NCBI GenBank assembly: GCA_902800185.1
Contig: CADCDK010000028.1
Coordinates: 1 to 64,000, forward strand
Direction of reading: 5' to 3'
Source: an uncultured Prevotellaceae bacterium
GTDB lineage: Bacteria > Bacteroidota > Bacteroidia > Bacteroidales > Bacteroidaceae
Length of the DNA: 64,000 nucleotides
Under the pieces are notes generated by a model. The model did not search any database, had not been told where the DNA came from, and worked only from the letters and a program-made list of their open reading frames with translations. The first letter of the stretch is position 1. Each line of letters opens with the position of its first letter. Positions 46,027 to 54,492 of this stretch are shown piece by piece. The translations under genes were made by a program, and so were the position numbers.

Positions 46027-47759
46027 TCTGCTTCACAAGCACATTTCTCAACAGCACGGAAACTGTCGAGGTCTTCCACACGGAAGTTCTTAATATAAGC
46101 AGCCTTGCCAAGCACATCCTCCTCTGCCATGCGTACATAGACATTGGCACTCTTCTCGAAGAGCTCTGGTGCCTTGGAAGCATCGCGCAGGATGAGCAGA
46201 CTCATCACCAGTTCGGCGGTCATGTCGTACAGACGGCGAGCCAGGAAATCCTGTGCCTCCTGATTCTCAAGAGCCTTCACGTTGGCAAGAGCCTCCTCGT
46301 AAACGGGGATGAGCTTCTCAACGCGGGTCTTTAATGCTGCAACGGAATCGCTGCACACCAAACCGGCACACAGGTCCTTGATGTTATTCAGCATGGTGCC
46401 GTTGGTGATGTAGCGGATAGCAGCCACTACCTGCAACTGGGTGGTACCCTCGTAGATAGAGAAGATACGGGCATCGCGGAACAGGCGCTGGCTCTTGTAC
46501 TCCATGATGAATCCTGAACCACCGTGGATGCTGATGGCATCGTAGGCGTTCTGGTTGGCGTACTCGGAGTTCATACCCTTGGCCAGTGGGGTGAAGGCAT
46601 CAGCCAGACGCTGGTACTTCTTCAGCTCCTGCTTTTCCTCGGGAGTAAGCTTGCGGTCGCGCTCGATATCCTCCAAGCACTTGTAGATATCTACGTAGCA
46701 GGCTGTCTCGTACAGCAAAGCACGACCGGCATCGAGCTTGGCCTTCATGCGAGAGAGCATATCGAAAACTGCGGGGAAGTTGATGATCTTGTCACCGAAC
46801 TGCTGACGCTCCTTGGCATAAGCTAATCCTTCGTTGTATGCCTCCTGCTCAACACCTACGCTCTGTGCGGCAATACCTAAGCGGGCTCCGTTCATTAGGG
46901 CCATCACATACTTGATCAGTCCCAGACGGGTGCTACCGCAGAGCTCTGCCTTTGCGTTCTTATAGGTGAGCTCACAGGTAGGTGAGCCGTGGATACCTAA
47001 TTTGTGCTCGATGTGACGAACATCGACACCGCCCTGGCGCTTGTCGTAGATGAACATCGACAGACCACGTCCGTCCTTGGTGCCCTCCTCAGAGCGAGCC
47101 AGCACGAGGTGGATGTCAGAGTCACCATTGGTAATGAAACGCTTCACACCGTTCAGACGCCAGCAGTTCTCCTTCTCGTCGAAGGTGGCTTTCAGCATGA
47201 CGCGCTGCAGGTCGGAACCGGCATCAGGCTCGGTCAGGTCCATACTCATACCCTCACCAGCACAAACGCGGGGGATATACTTCTGGCGCTGCTCCTCTGA
47301 ACCGAACTCATACAGGGTGTCGATACAGCTCTGCAAGCTCCAGATGTTCTGGAAACCAGCATCAGCAGCCGAAATCATCTCAGACAGCATCGAGAACACG
47401 GCGTTAGGCAGGTTCAGACCACCATAACGGCGAGGCATACTTACACCCCACAGACCAGCCTTGCGGGTGGCGTCGAGGTTCTCGTAGGTCTTAGAGGCAT
47501 AGATCATACGGCCATTCTCGAGGTGTGGACCTTCCAGGTCAACGCTCTCAGAGTTCGGCTCGATGATATTGGCCGCCACGTCGCCGGTGATGTCGAGAAT
47601 CTGCTTGTAGTTCTCGATGGCATCGCCCAAATCAACGGGGGCGTAGTCATATTCCTTTGCGTCAGCAAAGCCTTTCTCTTTCAGCTCAACGATACGAGCC
47701 ATCAGGGGGTGGTTCAAATAGAACCCGATCTCAGGATGATCGCTATAATAGTTTGCCAT
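46023..47759 (-). CDS. Acyl-CoA dehydrogenase family protein
   Basis: The 578-aa flavoprotein has the ACAD layout: TEPDAGSDLQ and GVKRFITNGDSDIHLVL in the middle domain, ERQQFGDKIINFPAVFDMLS, and the catalytic-region IYEGTTQLQVVAAIRY. A C-terminal extension of about 120 residues (VEKLIPVYEEALAN...) follows, as in the longer ACADs of Bacteroidetes. It transfers electrons to the EtfAB encoded just upstream. Substrate unknown; in anaerobes it may also work in the enoyl-CoA-reducing direction. Confidence 0.9.
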   Translation of the reverse strand: MANYYSDHPEIGFYLNHPLMARIVELKEKGFADAKEYDYAPVDLGDAIENYKQILDITGDVAANIIEPNSESVDLEGPHLENGRMIYASKTYENLDATRKAGLWGVSMPRRYGGLNLPNAVFSMLSEMISAADAGFQNIWSLQSCIDTLYEFGSEEQRQKYIPRVCAGEGMSMDLTEPDAGSDLQRVMLKATFDEKENCWRLNGVKRFITNGDSDIHLVLARSEEGTKDGRGLSMFIYDKRQGGVDVRHIEHKLGIHGSPTCELTYKNAKAELCGSTRLGLIKYVMALMNGARLGIAAQSVGVEQEAYNEGLAYAKERQQFGDKIINFPAVFDMLSRMKAKLDAGRALLYETACYVDIYKCLEDIERDRKLTPEEKQELKKYQRLADAFTPLAKGMNSEYANQNAYDAISIHGGSGFIMEYKSQRLFRDARIFSIYEGTTQLQVVAAIRYITNGTMLNNIKDLCAGLVCSDSVAALKTRVEKLIPVYEEALANVKALENQEAQDFLARRLYDMTAELVMSLLILRDASKAPELFEKSANVYVRMAEEDVLGKAAYIKNFRVEDLDSFRAVEKCACEAE

Positions 47760-47776
47760 TTCTTTAACTCCAAATT

Positions 47777-48799
47777 TTACTTACTATTCTGCTTATAATA
47801 CTTGATCAGCTTCGGAACTACCTCCTCAACGGTACCAACAATCACGTAGTCGGCAATCTTGTTGATAGGCGCATCGGGATCGCTGTTCACAGAGATGATG
47901 ATACCAGAGTCCTGCATACCAGCGATGTGCTGAATCTGTCCAGAGATACCGCAGGCGATATACACCTTCGGATGAACGGTAACACCTGTCTGACCAATCT
48001 GACGGTCGTGGTCGAGCCAGCCAGCATCTACAGCGGCACGAGAGCCGCCCACCTCACCATGTAGCACCTTAGCGAGCTGGAACAACAGGTCGAAGTTCTC
48101 CTTCGAACCCATACCATAGCCACCGGCAACCACGATAGGCGCACCCTTCAGGTTGTGCTTGGCAGCCTCCACGTGGTGGTCGAGCACCTTCACGACGAAA
48201 GCCTCGGGAGAGACATACTTGCTTACCTCCGGATAAACAACCTCACCCTTAGCCTTGCCCTCGTAGATAGCCTTCTGCATCACACCAGAGCGGACGGTAG
48301 CCATCTGAGGACGGTGGTCGGGGTTCACGATGGTAGCCACGATGTTTCCACCGAAGGCAGGACGAATCTGATAGAGCAGATTGTCATAGTGTTTCTTGGT
48401 CTTCACGTCGTCATACGGGCCAATCTCCAACTCTGTGCAGTCGGCAGTCAGACCAGAGGTCAGTGACGAACTGACACGAGGACCGAGATCACGCCCAATG
48501 ACAGTAGCACCCATCAAGCAAATCTGCGGCTGCTCCTCCTTGAAGAGGTTCACCATGATATCGGTGTGAGGAGCCGAGGTGTAAGGGAACAAATCCTTTG
48601 CATCGAAGACAAACAGTTTATCGACACCATAAGGAAGAATCTGGTTCTCCACTTTGCCCTTGATGCCTGTACCGGCAACAACAGCATGGAGCTCAACCTT
48701 CAGTTCATTGGCGAGCTTGCGACCCTTGGTCAACAGCTCCTGAGATACTTCCTGTACCTGAGTACCTTCTATTTCGCAATATACAAAAACATTATTCAT
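47777..48799 (-). CDS. etfA: Electron transfer flavoprotein subunit alpha
   Basis: The 340-aa subunit has an N-terminal nucleotide-like domain and the FAD-binding C-terminus: GSRAAVDAGWLDHDRQIGQT, KVYIACGISGQIQHIAGM and NSDPDAPINKIADYVIVG. With EtfB it carries electrons between acyl-CoA dehydrogenase and the respiratory chain or a bifurcating partner. The gene lies 17 bases upstream of the dehydrogenase. Confidence 0.94.
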   Translation of the reverse strand: MNNVFVYCEIEGTQVQEVSQELLTKGRKLANELKVELHAVVAGTGIKGKVENQILPYGVDKLFVFDAKDLFPYTSAPHTDIMVNLFKEEQPQICLMGATVIGRDLGPRVSSSLTSGLTADCTELEIGPYDDVKTKKHYDNLLYQIRPAFGGNIVATIVNPDHRPQMATVRSGVMQKAIYEGKAKGEVVYPEVSKYVSPEAFVVKVLDHHVEAAKHNLKGAPIVVAGGYGMGSKENFDLLFQLAKVLHGEVGGSRAAVDAGWLDHDRQIGQTGVTVHPKVYIACGISGQIQHIAGMQDSGIIISVNSDPDAPINKIADYVIVGTVEEVVPKLIKYYKQNSK

Positions 48800-48802
48800 A
48801 TT

Positions 48803-48937
48803 CGTATCTTTTGTAGTTATGTAGTTAAGAAGTTATCGCTTCGCTCAGAAGTTAAGCCATTACCTTTTTTGCTTGTGTCTGCCATCAGACATTTGGCTTA
48901 ACTACTTAACCTCTCTAACTTCTTTAACTTCTTATAC
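48803..48937. repeat. Short-repeat spacer between etfB and etfA
   Basis: On the minus strand the spacer is built from variants of AAGTTAAG (for example GAAGTTAAAGAAGTTAGAG). A 10-bp inverted repeat AGTTAAGCCA/TGGCTTAACT lies at 48850-48859 and 48894-48903, which could form a stem inside the operon mRNA. Confidence 0.45.
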
Positions 48938-49813
48938 TCAGCCAATAATCTTTTCTTCCAACAATTCTTTGATCATACCTTCAATATCAGCATCAGAAGC
49001 CGTCAAAGTCTTCGACTCCTTAGCCTGGAACACGATGTTCTTCACTGCCTTTACCTTGGTGGGCGAACCGGCAAGACCACACTGCTGCGGGTCGCCATCG
49101 ACATCGGCCACACTCCACTGGTTGAGTGTCAGTTCAGGACGCTCGTCGTACAGATAATCGTAAGCCGTACCCTCGGCAGGACGCTCCATCGGACAAGTAG
49201 CACGCTTGTACTTCATCACCAACTTGGCGTTCTGCGGACGACAGGGTGCAGCACTTCCGTTCACTGTGATAACAACAGGAAGAGGAGCCTCTACAGTCTC
49301 CACGCCACCGTCGATGACGCGCTTGATGGTAGCCTTGCCATCCTTCACAGAGAGCACCTCCTCGGCATAAGTCACCTGGTTGAGGCCTAACTTCTGAGCC
49401 ACCTGAGGACCTACCTGAGCGGTATCACCGTCGATAGCCTGACGACCACCAATCACGATATCCACATCGCCAATCTTCTTGATGGCAGTTGCCAGAGCGT
49501 AAGAAGTGGCGAGGGTATCGGCACCGGCGAAGAGACGGTCGGTCAACAACCAACCTGTGTCGGCACCACGATAAAGTCCCTGACGAATAATCTCACCTGC
49601 ACGTGGAGGTCCCATCGTGAGGATTCCTACTGTAGAGCCCGGATTCTGCTCCTTCAGGCGAAGAGCCTGCTCCAGGGCGTTCAAATCTTCGGGGTTGAAG
49701 ATAGCGGGAAGGGCTGCACGGTTCACCGTTCCTTCGGCAGTCATGGCGTCCTTTCCCACATTACGGGTGTCTGGCACTTGCTTAGCCAGAACAACAATTT
49801 TTAATGCCTTCAT
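48938..49813 (-). CDS. etfB: Electron transfer flavoprotein subunit beta
   Basis: The 291-aa protein is EtfB-like: VLAKQVPDTRNVGKDAM, NPEDLNALEQALRL, GRQAIDGDTAQVGPQVAQKL. It heads the operon etfB-etfA-acyl-CoA dehydrogenase-TIGR04076, with a 138-base gap before etfA that holds a repetitive stretch. Confidence 0.93.
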   Translation of the reverse strand: MKALKIVVLAKQVPDTRNVGKDAMTAEGTVNRAALPAIFNPEDLNALEQALRLKEQNPGSTVGILTMGPPRAGEIIRQGLYRGADTGWLLTDRLFAGADTLATSYALATAIKKIGDVDIVIGGRQAIDGDTAQVGPQVAQKLGLNQVTYAEEVLSVKDGKATIKRVIDGGVETVEAPLPVVITVNGSAAPCRPQNAKLVMKYKRATCPMERPAEGTAYDYLYDERPELTLNQWSVADVDGDPQQCGLAGSPTKVKAVKNIVFQAKESKTLTASDADIEGMIKELLEEKIIG

Positions 49814-49860
49814 ATTATTTAAATAGGTATATCCTTATATATATGTACTAAAAAGCGGTG

Positions 49861-49892
49861 CAAAGGTACTTCTTTTTTGCTATGTAGCCAAA
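49861..49892 (-). promoter_or_regulatory. Promoter of the etf operon
   Basis: On the minus strand TTTG (49892-49889) and TACCTTTG (49868-49861) are 20 bases apart, a full Bacteroidetes promoter, 48 bases upstream of etfB. Confidence 0.75.
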
Positions 49893-49974
49893 CAAAATGT
49901 TTAAAAACGAACCTTTTTTGCACACTCACATGAGCTTTGTGCATTTTCCAATCAATCTTCAAAGCCGTCTATGA

Positions 49975-50493
49975 CTACCTATCTCCATGATAAAGCGGTT
50001 TCTTGTCCCATTTCTTCAGCACCTCCTTGGCTTTCTCCAAATGCTGACGGTCTCGTCGTCCGCGCCGATCAAGCATGAGCGCGAGATCAAAATTGACAAT
50101 GCCTTTGGGAGCCTCGGCTGCACCTATCAAGGCTCCGGCACGTGCCCACGATCCAATGAGTGCTTTTTGCTGAGGCGAGAGCTCTTCAATTGTCACCTCG
50201 GGCAGCTCAATGGTTTTCATCTGTTCATTACGCTCCATGAAGATGGTATCGCGCAATTCAAAACGTTGTAACCTCTCTGAAAAATAATGACGATGCATGA
50301 AGGCTACCGTATCGCCAATCTCTGGCAACAGCACCACACCCCCACGGTCGGTCAGAACCGCCGTGCCACTCGTGCAGACACTGGCTCCCACCACAGGAAT
50401 ATGGTTACGCGCGTCAAGCACAACCACTTTCCGCTGTCCGCTGGCGGGCAGACAGTTCAAGATGACCAGTAAGAAGATGGCATATATGGGCAT
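49975..50493 (-). CDS. Small exported protein with carboxypeptidase-regulatory-like domain
   Basis: I start at MPIYAIFLLVILNCLPASGQ (ATG 50493, 172 aa), a signal peptide 28 bases after a -7 box at 50521-50528. The first mature part (KVVVLDARNHIPVVGASVCT ... GDTVAFMHRHYFSERL) looks like a CarboxypepD_reg beta-sandwich. The C-terminal ~80 residues are helical and basic (LDRRGRRDRQHLEKAKEVLKK). The domain is common in periplasmic or outer-membrane-linked proteins of Bacteroidetes. Function unknown. Confidence 0.65.
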   Translation of the reverse strand: MPIYAIFLLVILNCLPASGQRKVVVLDARNHIPVVGASVCTSGTAVLTDRGGVVLLPEIGDTVAFMHRHYFSERLQRFELRDTIFMERNEQMKTIELPEVTIEELSPQQKALIGSWARAGALIGAAEAPKGIVNFDLALMLDRRGRRDRQHLEKAKEVLKKWDKKPLYHGDR

Positions 50494-50520
50494 GGCAAGA
50501 AAATGTTTGAAAAGCCATGA

Positions 50521-50528
50521 CAAAAGTA
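50521..50528 (-). promoter_or_regulatory. -7 promoter box of the exported protein gene
   Basis: The minus strand reads TACTTTTG, matching TAnnTTTG, and fixes the start at 50493. Confidence 0.6.
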
Positions 50529-50647
50529 CGCAATCTCTCTGGAAAGAAAGCGAAACACCAGCCCACATTAAGCGGAATTAATGAAATACAACGTTTCGCA
50601 AGGAGCCTCAACAAAGGTTTATTTAACTTTATTTTTTCAAAGCTTTT

Positions 50648-52372
50648 TCAATGTTTAATGACCTTCTTCGTTGTTCCGTCAGCTTTGCGGATGATGTAGA
50701 TACCTTTCGGCAACTGGAACTCGTCTATACGGCGTCCTTGCAGGTCGTATGTGGAGAGGTTGCTTCCGCCCCTTGATTTCCCTTGTACAATGCTGATGCC
50801 ATCGGGTGTACTGCCTCCCATGAAGTCAAACGAGATGAGTCCGTCTTCAGACATCTGAATGTTGGTGATGCTCTTGGAAAGCAGCTTGCTGCCTTCGCCG
50901 TTCTTGTTGTACATGGTGCTGGCGGGCAGGGACGTGTTTGTCAGTTCGCGGTTGACCGTCTCTGTGGAGTCGGTGGACCAGGGGTAGGCCGACGAACTGA
51001 GCATGATGTTATGGAGGCGGGGAGTCTGCTGATACTTCGTGCGCAGATTCCTTTGATTGAAAAGAGCATCCCATTGTTTGTAGTCGAGATTGTCGGCATG
51101 CACGATGTCATACCGGAAGTGATCGGAATTGTTGTTCACCGTGTTGCCGGTCCATGAAGAATTGGCATAGTCAACATGAAAAATCATCAGTCCTTTTCCA
51201 GGCAGGCCGGCATCCCATCCCTTCCACTGGCGGTTCTCCAGCAGGTAGAATTCGTTATCGGTCTGCTTGATGAGGTAAACCTCGCCGCCATCGGCAACAG
51301 ACTTCATACCGGTAATGGTGGTGGGCTCTGTCAGTTCTGTCGGGGTGAGCCATCCCATCAGCATTTTCTCAAGGGCAGAGTAATTGGGCGGACACCATCC
51401 CCAGTTGGTGAAGTTACCCCCGTCCATCAAGTCCCACTCATCCACGACAGAGTAGTAGGTTGAGGTAGTGCTTGTGGGATAGAGGTCGGGCAGTCCGAGG
51501 CTGTGTGTGAATTCGTGGCAGAAGGTCCCGATACCTTGATTCGCATTGTTCAGGTACAGCTCTCCACTGGCGGTATAGTTGGAAATCTTCTTTCCGTCGG
51601 GGGTCGTGATGGTCGTGAATGTGGTGGTGACAGGCCATATGTAGCCGTAGCTGCTGACGGTCTGTCCATTGATGGTGCCGACACCTTGGTTTCCGGTGAA
51701 TCCTGCATAGATAAAAAGAACCTGGTTGACATATCCGTCGTTGTTCCAGTCGTAGAGCGAGAAATCTATCTCATTGGATTCAATCAGCTTTTGGGTAGCC
51801 TCCATGAAGGATTCTCTCCCGTAGTTCCTTGTCTTGTTGTTGGGATTCGTGACGGGTTGTGCCTTTTGGCTGACTTTGAAAGGACCATATACATCGAACT
51901 GCAGGTTGAACATGCCGCCCGACTGCTCACGGAAGTAATCCGCCATACACCCAACTCCATTCCTCTGATTGTAGCCGCTCGTATTCAGCATGTTGTTGTA
52001 GGTCTCCTGGGGATTCTCCATGCTGAAGTCGGTGTCGGAGAAGGAAACCAGGATGACCAACTGCCGGTATGTCCTGTCGGGATCCCAGGTTTTGTTAATG
52101 GAAGGCAGCTTGCGCCTTGCACCTAATGCCATCGCATTCCTGCGCTGTGCCTCAGCAGCTGTCAACAGATGGAACACTCCTTGCTCGTCTTGATCATAGA
52201 TCTTGCCGTCTTTACTGATAAAGTAGCTGTTGTATTCGTCGCCAGCCAACATCAGCGTCAGCGTGGTGCCGTCGGGCTGTTGATAGACTCTCCATTCTCC
52301 TTTAACACGACTTGCGGATAGGGTCAATGTCAGGATGGACATCAGCACGGTCAGAATCATCTTCTGTCTCAT
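50648..52372 (-). CDS. Secreted M6-family metalloprotease
   Basis: Start chosen at MRQKMILTVLMSILTLTLSA (ATG 52372, 574 aa), because the -7 box at 52399-52406 excludes the longer frame. After the signal peptide and an immune-inhibitor-A-like propeptide comes the catalytic motif H286-E-F-T-H290 in FCHEFTHSLGLPD, with the third ligand in the following GxxD. The domain matches the M6dom/TIGR03296 group. The end (YDLQGRRIDEFQLPKGIYII) is a type IX-like sorting tail. It probably digests proteins outside the cell; whether it attacks host proteins is unknown. Confidence 0.88.
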   Translation of the reverse strand: MRQKMILTVLMSILTLTLSASRVKGEWRVYQQPDGTTLTLMLAGDEYNSYFISKDGKIYDQDEQGVFHLLTAAEAQRRNAMALGARRKLPSINKTWDPDRTYRQLVILVSFSDTDFSMENPQETYNNMLNTSGYNQRNGVGCMADYFREQSGGMFNLQFDVYGPFKVSQKAQPVTNPNNKTRNYGRESFMEATQKLIESNEIDFSLYDWNNDGYVNQVLFIYAGFTGNQGVGTINGQTVSSYGYIWPVTTTFTTITTPDGKKISNYTASGELYLNNANQGIGTFCHEFTHSLGLPDLYPTSTTSTYYSVVDEWDLMDGGNFTNWGWCPPNYSALEKMLMGWLTPTELTEPTTITGMKSVADGGEVYLIKQTDNEFYLLENRQWKGWDAGLPGKGLMIFHVDYANSSWTGNTVNNNSDHFRYDIVHADNLDYKQWDALFNQRNLRTKYQQTPRLHNIMLSSSAYPWSTDSTETVNRELTNTSLPASTMYNKNGEGSKLLSKSITNIQMSEDGLISFDFMGGSTPDGISIVQGKSRGGSNLSTYDLQGRRIDEFQLPKGIYIIRKADGTTKKVIKH

Positions 52373-52398
52373 AGGTATCTTTTTTTTGGTATTTGGTG

Positions 52399-52406
52399 CA
52401 AAGTTA
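52399..52406 (-). promoter_or_regulatory. -7 promoter box of the M6 protease gene
   Basis: The minus strand reads TAACTTTG, 27 bases upstream of ATG 52372. Confidence 0.6.
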
Positions 52407-52449
52407 CGAATAAAAAGAATAAAAAGACGCATGTTTGGTGGAAATTTGC

Positions 52450-52457
52450 TACTTTTG
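52450..52457 (+). promoter_or_regulatory. -7 promoter box of the SemiSWEET gene
   Basis: TACTTTTG, matching TAnnTTTG, lies 48 bases upstream of ATG 52505, divergent from the protease promoter. Confidence 0.55.
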
Positions 52458-52504
52458 CAAAAGAAATCAACAAATATCATGCAAACCAATTAACACCAAG
52501 TATA

Positions 52505-52789
52505 ATGGAACAAGGACTTATTTACGAGATTTTCGGTTGGGTGGCAAGCATCTCCATGATTCTGGGATACCTGCCACAGGCCATCGAGACCATCCGCACA
52601 CGCAAGACCGACGGCATCGCCCTGCCCACCTTCCTGATGATGGGCATTGGCAGCTTCTGCTTCATGATGCAGGGCATCTTACACCAGCCCGAGAAGCTCT
52701 GGGCGCTGTTCTTCACCAACCTCATCACCACCACTTGCAGCGTTATTGTCTTCGGCATCAAGATCTATAACGACTACATCAAGAAGTAG
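52505..52789 (+). CDS. SemiSWEET-type PQ-loop sugar transporter
   Basis: The 94-aa protein has three membrane helices and the PQ-loop GYLPQAIETIRTRKTDGI, the size and motif of SemiSWEET half-transporters that dimerise to move sugars down their gradient. It is a single gene, convergent with bcp 11 bases downstream. The substrate is not known. Confidence 0.85.
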   Translation: MEQGLIYEIFGWVASISMILGYLPQAIETIRTRKTDGIALPTFLMMGIGSFCFMMQGILHQPEKLWALFFTNLITTTCSVIVFGIKIYNDYIKK

Positions 52790-52800
52790 TACGGGGAGTG

Positions 52801-53253
52801 TTAAACGCCTAACACCTGTTTGGCGTGTTCCTTTGTCTTGATCTCCTTCGGCAGCATGATACGCTCAATGATGCCTTCTTCGTTGATGATGAAGGTGGTG
52901 CGGAACATGCCCATGTACTTCCGTCCGTACATAGACTTCTCACCCCATGTACCAAACTGCTCACTGAGGGTCATCTCGGTATCGGCAATCAGGTGGAAGG
53001 GCAGTTGGTTCTTTTCGATGAACTTCTGGTGTGATTTCTCGTCTTGTGTGCTCACTCCCAGAATTTCATATCCCTGCTTCCGCAGTTCCGAATAGTTGTC
53101 ACGCAGACTGCAGGCCTGTGCCGTGCAGCCGCTTGTCATGTCTTTCGGATAGAAGTACAACACCAGTTTCTTTCCGGCGAAATCGCTCAGTCGGATTTCT
53201 TTTCCGTTTTCGTCTCTGCCCAGGATCTCGGGCGCTTTGTCTCCAATGTTCAT
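52801..53253 (-). CDS. bcp: Thioredoxin-dependent peroxiredoxin (Bcp/PrxQ type)
   Basis: The frame reaches back to 53490, but that portion overlaps the upstream gene; the true start is MNIGDKAPEILGRDENGKEI (ATG 53253, 150 aa). The peroxidatic cysteine C43 and likely resolving C48 are in MTSGCTAQACSLRD. It reduces hydrogen peroxide and lipid hydroperoxides in the cytosol using thioredoxin, useful for an anaerobe. It starts 20 bases after the mechanosensitive channel gene ends. Confidence 0.93.
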   Translation of the reverse strand: MNIGDKAPEILGRDENGKEIRLSDFAGKKLVLYFYPKDMTSGCTAQACSLRDNYSELRKQGYEILGVSTQDEKSHQKFIEKNQLPFHLIADTEMTLSEQFGTWGEKSMYGRKYMGMFRTTFIINEEGIIERIMLPKEIKTKEHAKQVLGV

Positions 53254-53273
53254 AGTTCGTAGATAGATGATAG

Positions 53274-54458
53274 TTATTGTTCGGGGAATTGTTGATAGAT
53301 GCGCAGTCCGAAGTCGCGCGAGAAGGCGTAGGCATGCTCCATGATGGTTGCCACGTTGTGGTTGTAGGTGATGCCGTCTTTGTCGCGCAGGAAGAAGACC
53401 ATCTCGATGGGTAGTCCACTCTGTGTGGCTTCCAGCTGATGCACCAAAATGAGCATGTCCGTATTCACCTCCGGCCGGCGACTGAGCCATTGCTCCATGA
53501 AGAGCCTGAACAGGGTGAGGTTCACGGTGATGGGTTCCTTCTGTTCGATGGCGAGGAGCTCTTCCTCCGTGAAGTACTTCTTTTCCGTCAGCCGCTGACG
53601 CAGTTCCTTGTCAACCACGGCAATGCTGTTGAAGTCGTAGTAGATTTTGCGAACAGCCTTTCGCCCGGCACTCTCCTGCATGCCAATCCAGTTCTGGAAA
53701 GAGCCGCTGACCAGTGTGGTGGGGGAGACGGTGGTAATCGTGTTGTCGAAGTTGCGCACCTTCACGGTGGTGAGCGACATTTCTTCCACGATGCCGTTGG
53801 CCCCCGCAGCGTTCACGGTAATCCAGTCGCCCTTGTGCAGCATGTCCGCCGAGGTCAGTCGGATGCCGGCCACGAGTCCTTCTATCGTGTCCTTGAAGAC
53901 CAGCATCAGGATGGCGGACGTGGCACCCAGTCCGGCAAAGAGCGTGGCAGGGCTCTTGTCGATGGCGATGGCTACGACGATGATGGCAGCGATGAAGACC
54001 ATCAGGATCTTCAGTACGCCACAGAAACTGTAGAGATATTGCTGGGTGGAGGTGCGCTTGTCGCCTTCCAACTGTTTGAAGGAATCGATGAAGACGATGC
54101 TCGTGCGTACTGCCATCACCGTGATGTAGATGGCGGTCAGGCGGGTCAGCACCTCGCGTACCGTCGGGTACTCATAGAAGACCATCGGCAACAGCAGCCA
54201 GATGATGATGGCGGGAATGATGTGACTGGCAGACTTCAGTACCTGCTCATTGAATATCACTTCATCCCACTGGGCCTCGGTGCGGGCCGTAATCTTCTTC
54301 ACTAATGGAATCAACAGCTTGCGGACGGCACAGCCCGAAAGTCCTGCCAGGAGGATGGCAACGATGACCAATGCCCCGTGCCTCATGATAGGAATCATGT
54401 CGCCTGTCAGTCCGAAGTATGCACAGGCTTGTTCTACCCAAATGGTTATTTTTTCCAT
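53274..54458 (-). CDS. Small-conductance mechanosensitive channel (MscS family)
   Basis: Start taken at MEKITIWVEQACAYFGLTGD (ATG 54458, 394 aa); the upstream extension overlaps dacB. Five hydrophobic helices lead to the pore-lining TM3 region (ATLFAGLGATSAILMLVFKD), then a beta domain (GDWITVNAAGANGIVEEMSL) and cytoplasmic C-domain. MscS channels open under osmotic downshock to release solutes. It sits between dacB and bcp on the same strand. Confidence 0.88.
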   Translation of the reverse strand: MEKITIWVEQACAYFGLTGDMIPIMRHGALVIVAILLAGLSGCAVRKLLIPLVKKITARTEAQWDEVIFNEQVLKSASHIIPAIIIWLLLPMVFYEYPTVREVLTRLTAIYITVMAVRTSIVFIDSFKQLEGDKRTSTQQYLYSFCGVLKILMVFIAAIIVVAIAIDKSPATLFAGLGATSAILMLVFKDTIEGLVAGIRLTSADMLHKGDWITVNAAGANGIVEEMSLTTVKVRNFDNTITTVSPTTLVSGSFQNWIGMQESAGRKAVRKIYYDFNSIAVVDKELRQRLTEKKYFTEEELLAIEQKEPITVNLTLFRLFMEQWLSRRPEVNTDMLILVHQLEATQSGLPIEMVFFLRDKDGITYNHNVATIMEHAYAFSRDFGLRIYQQFPEQ

Positions 54459-54492
54459 ATTGATGAATTGATAAAAATTCTCTCCCCACTCC

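Noticed and set aside
53254-53490. N-terminal extension of bcp
   Set aside because: Overlaps the end of the mechanosensitive channel gene, is unlike peroxiredoxins, and a normal start exists at 53253.
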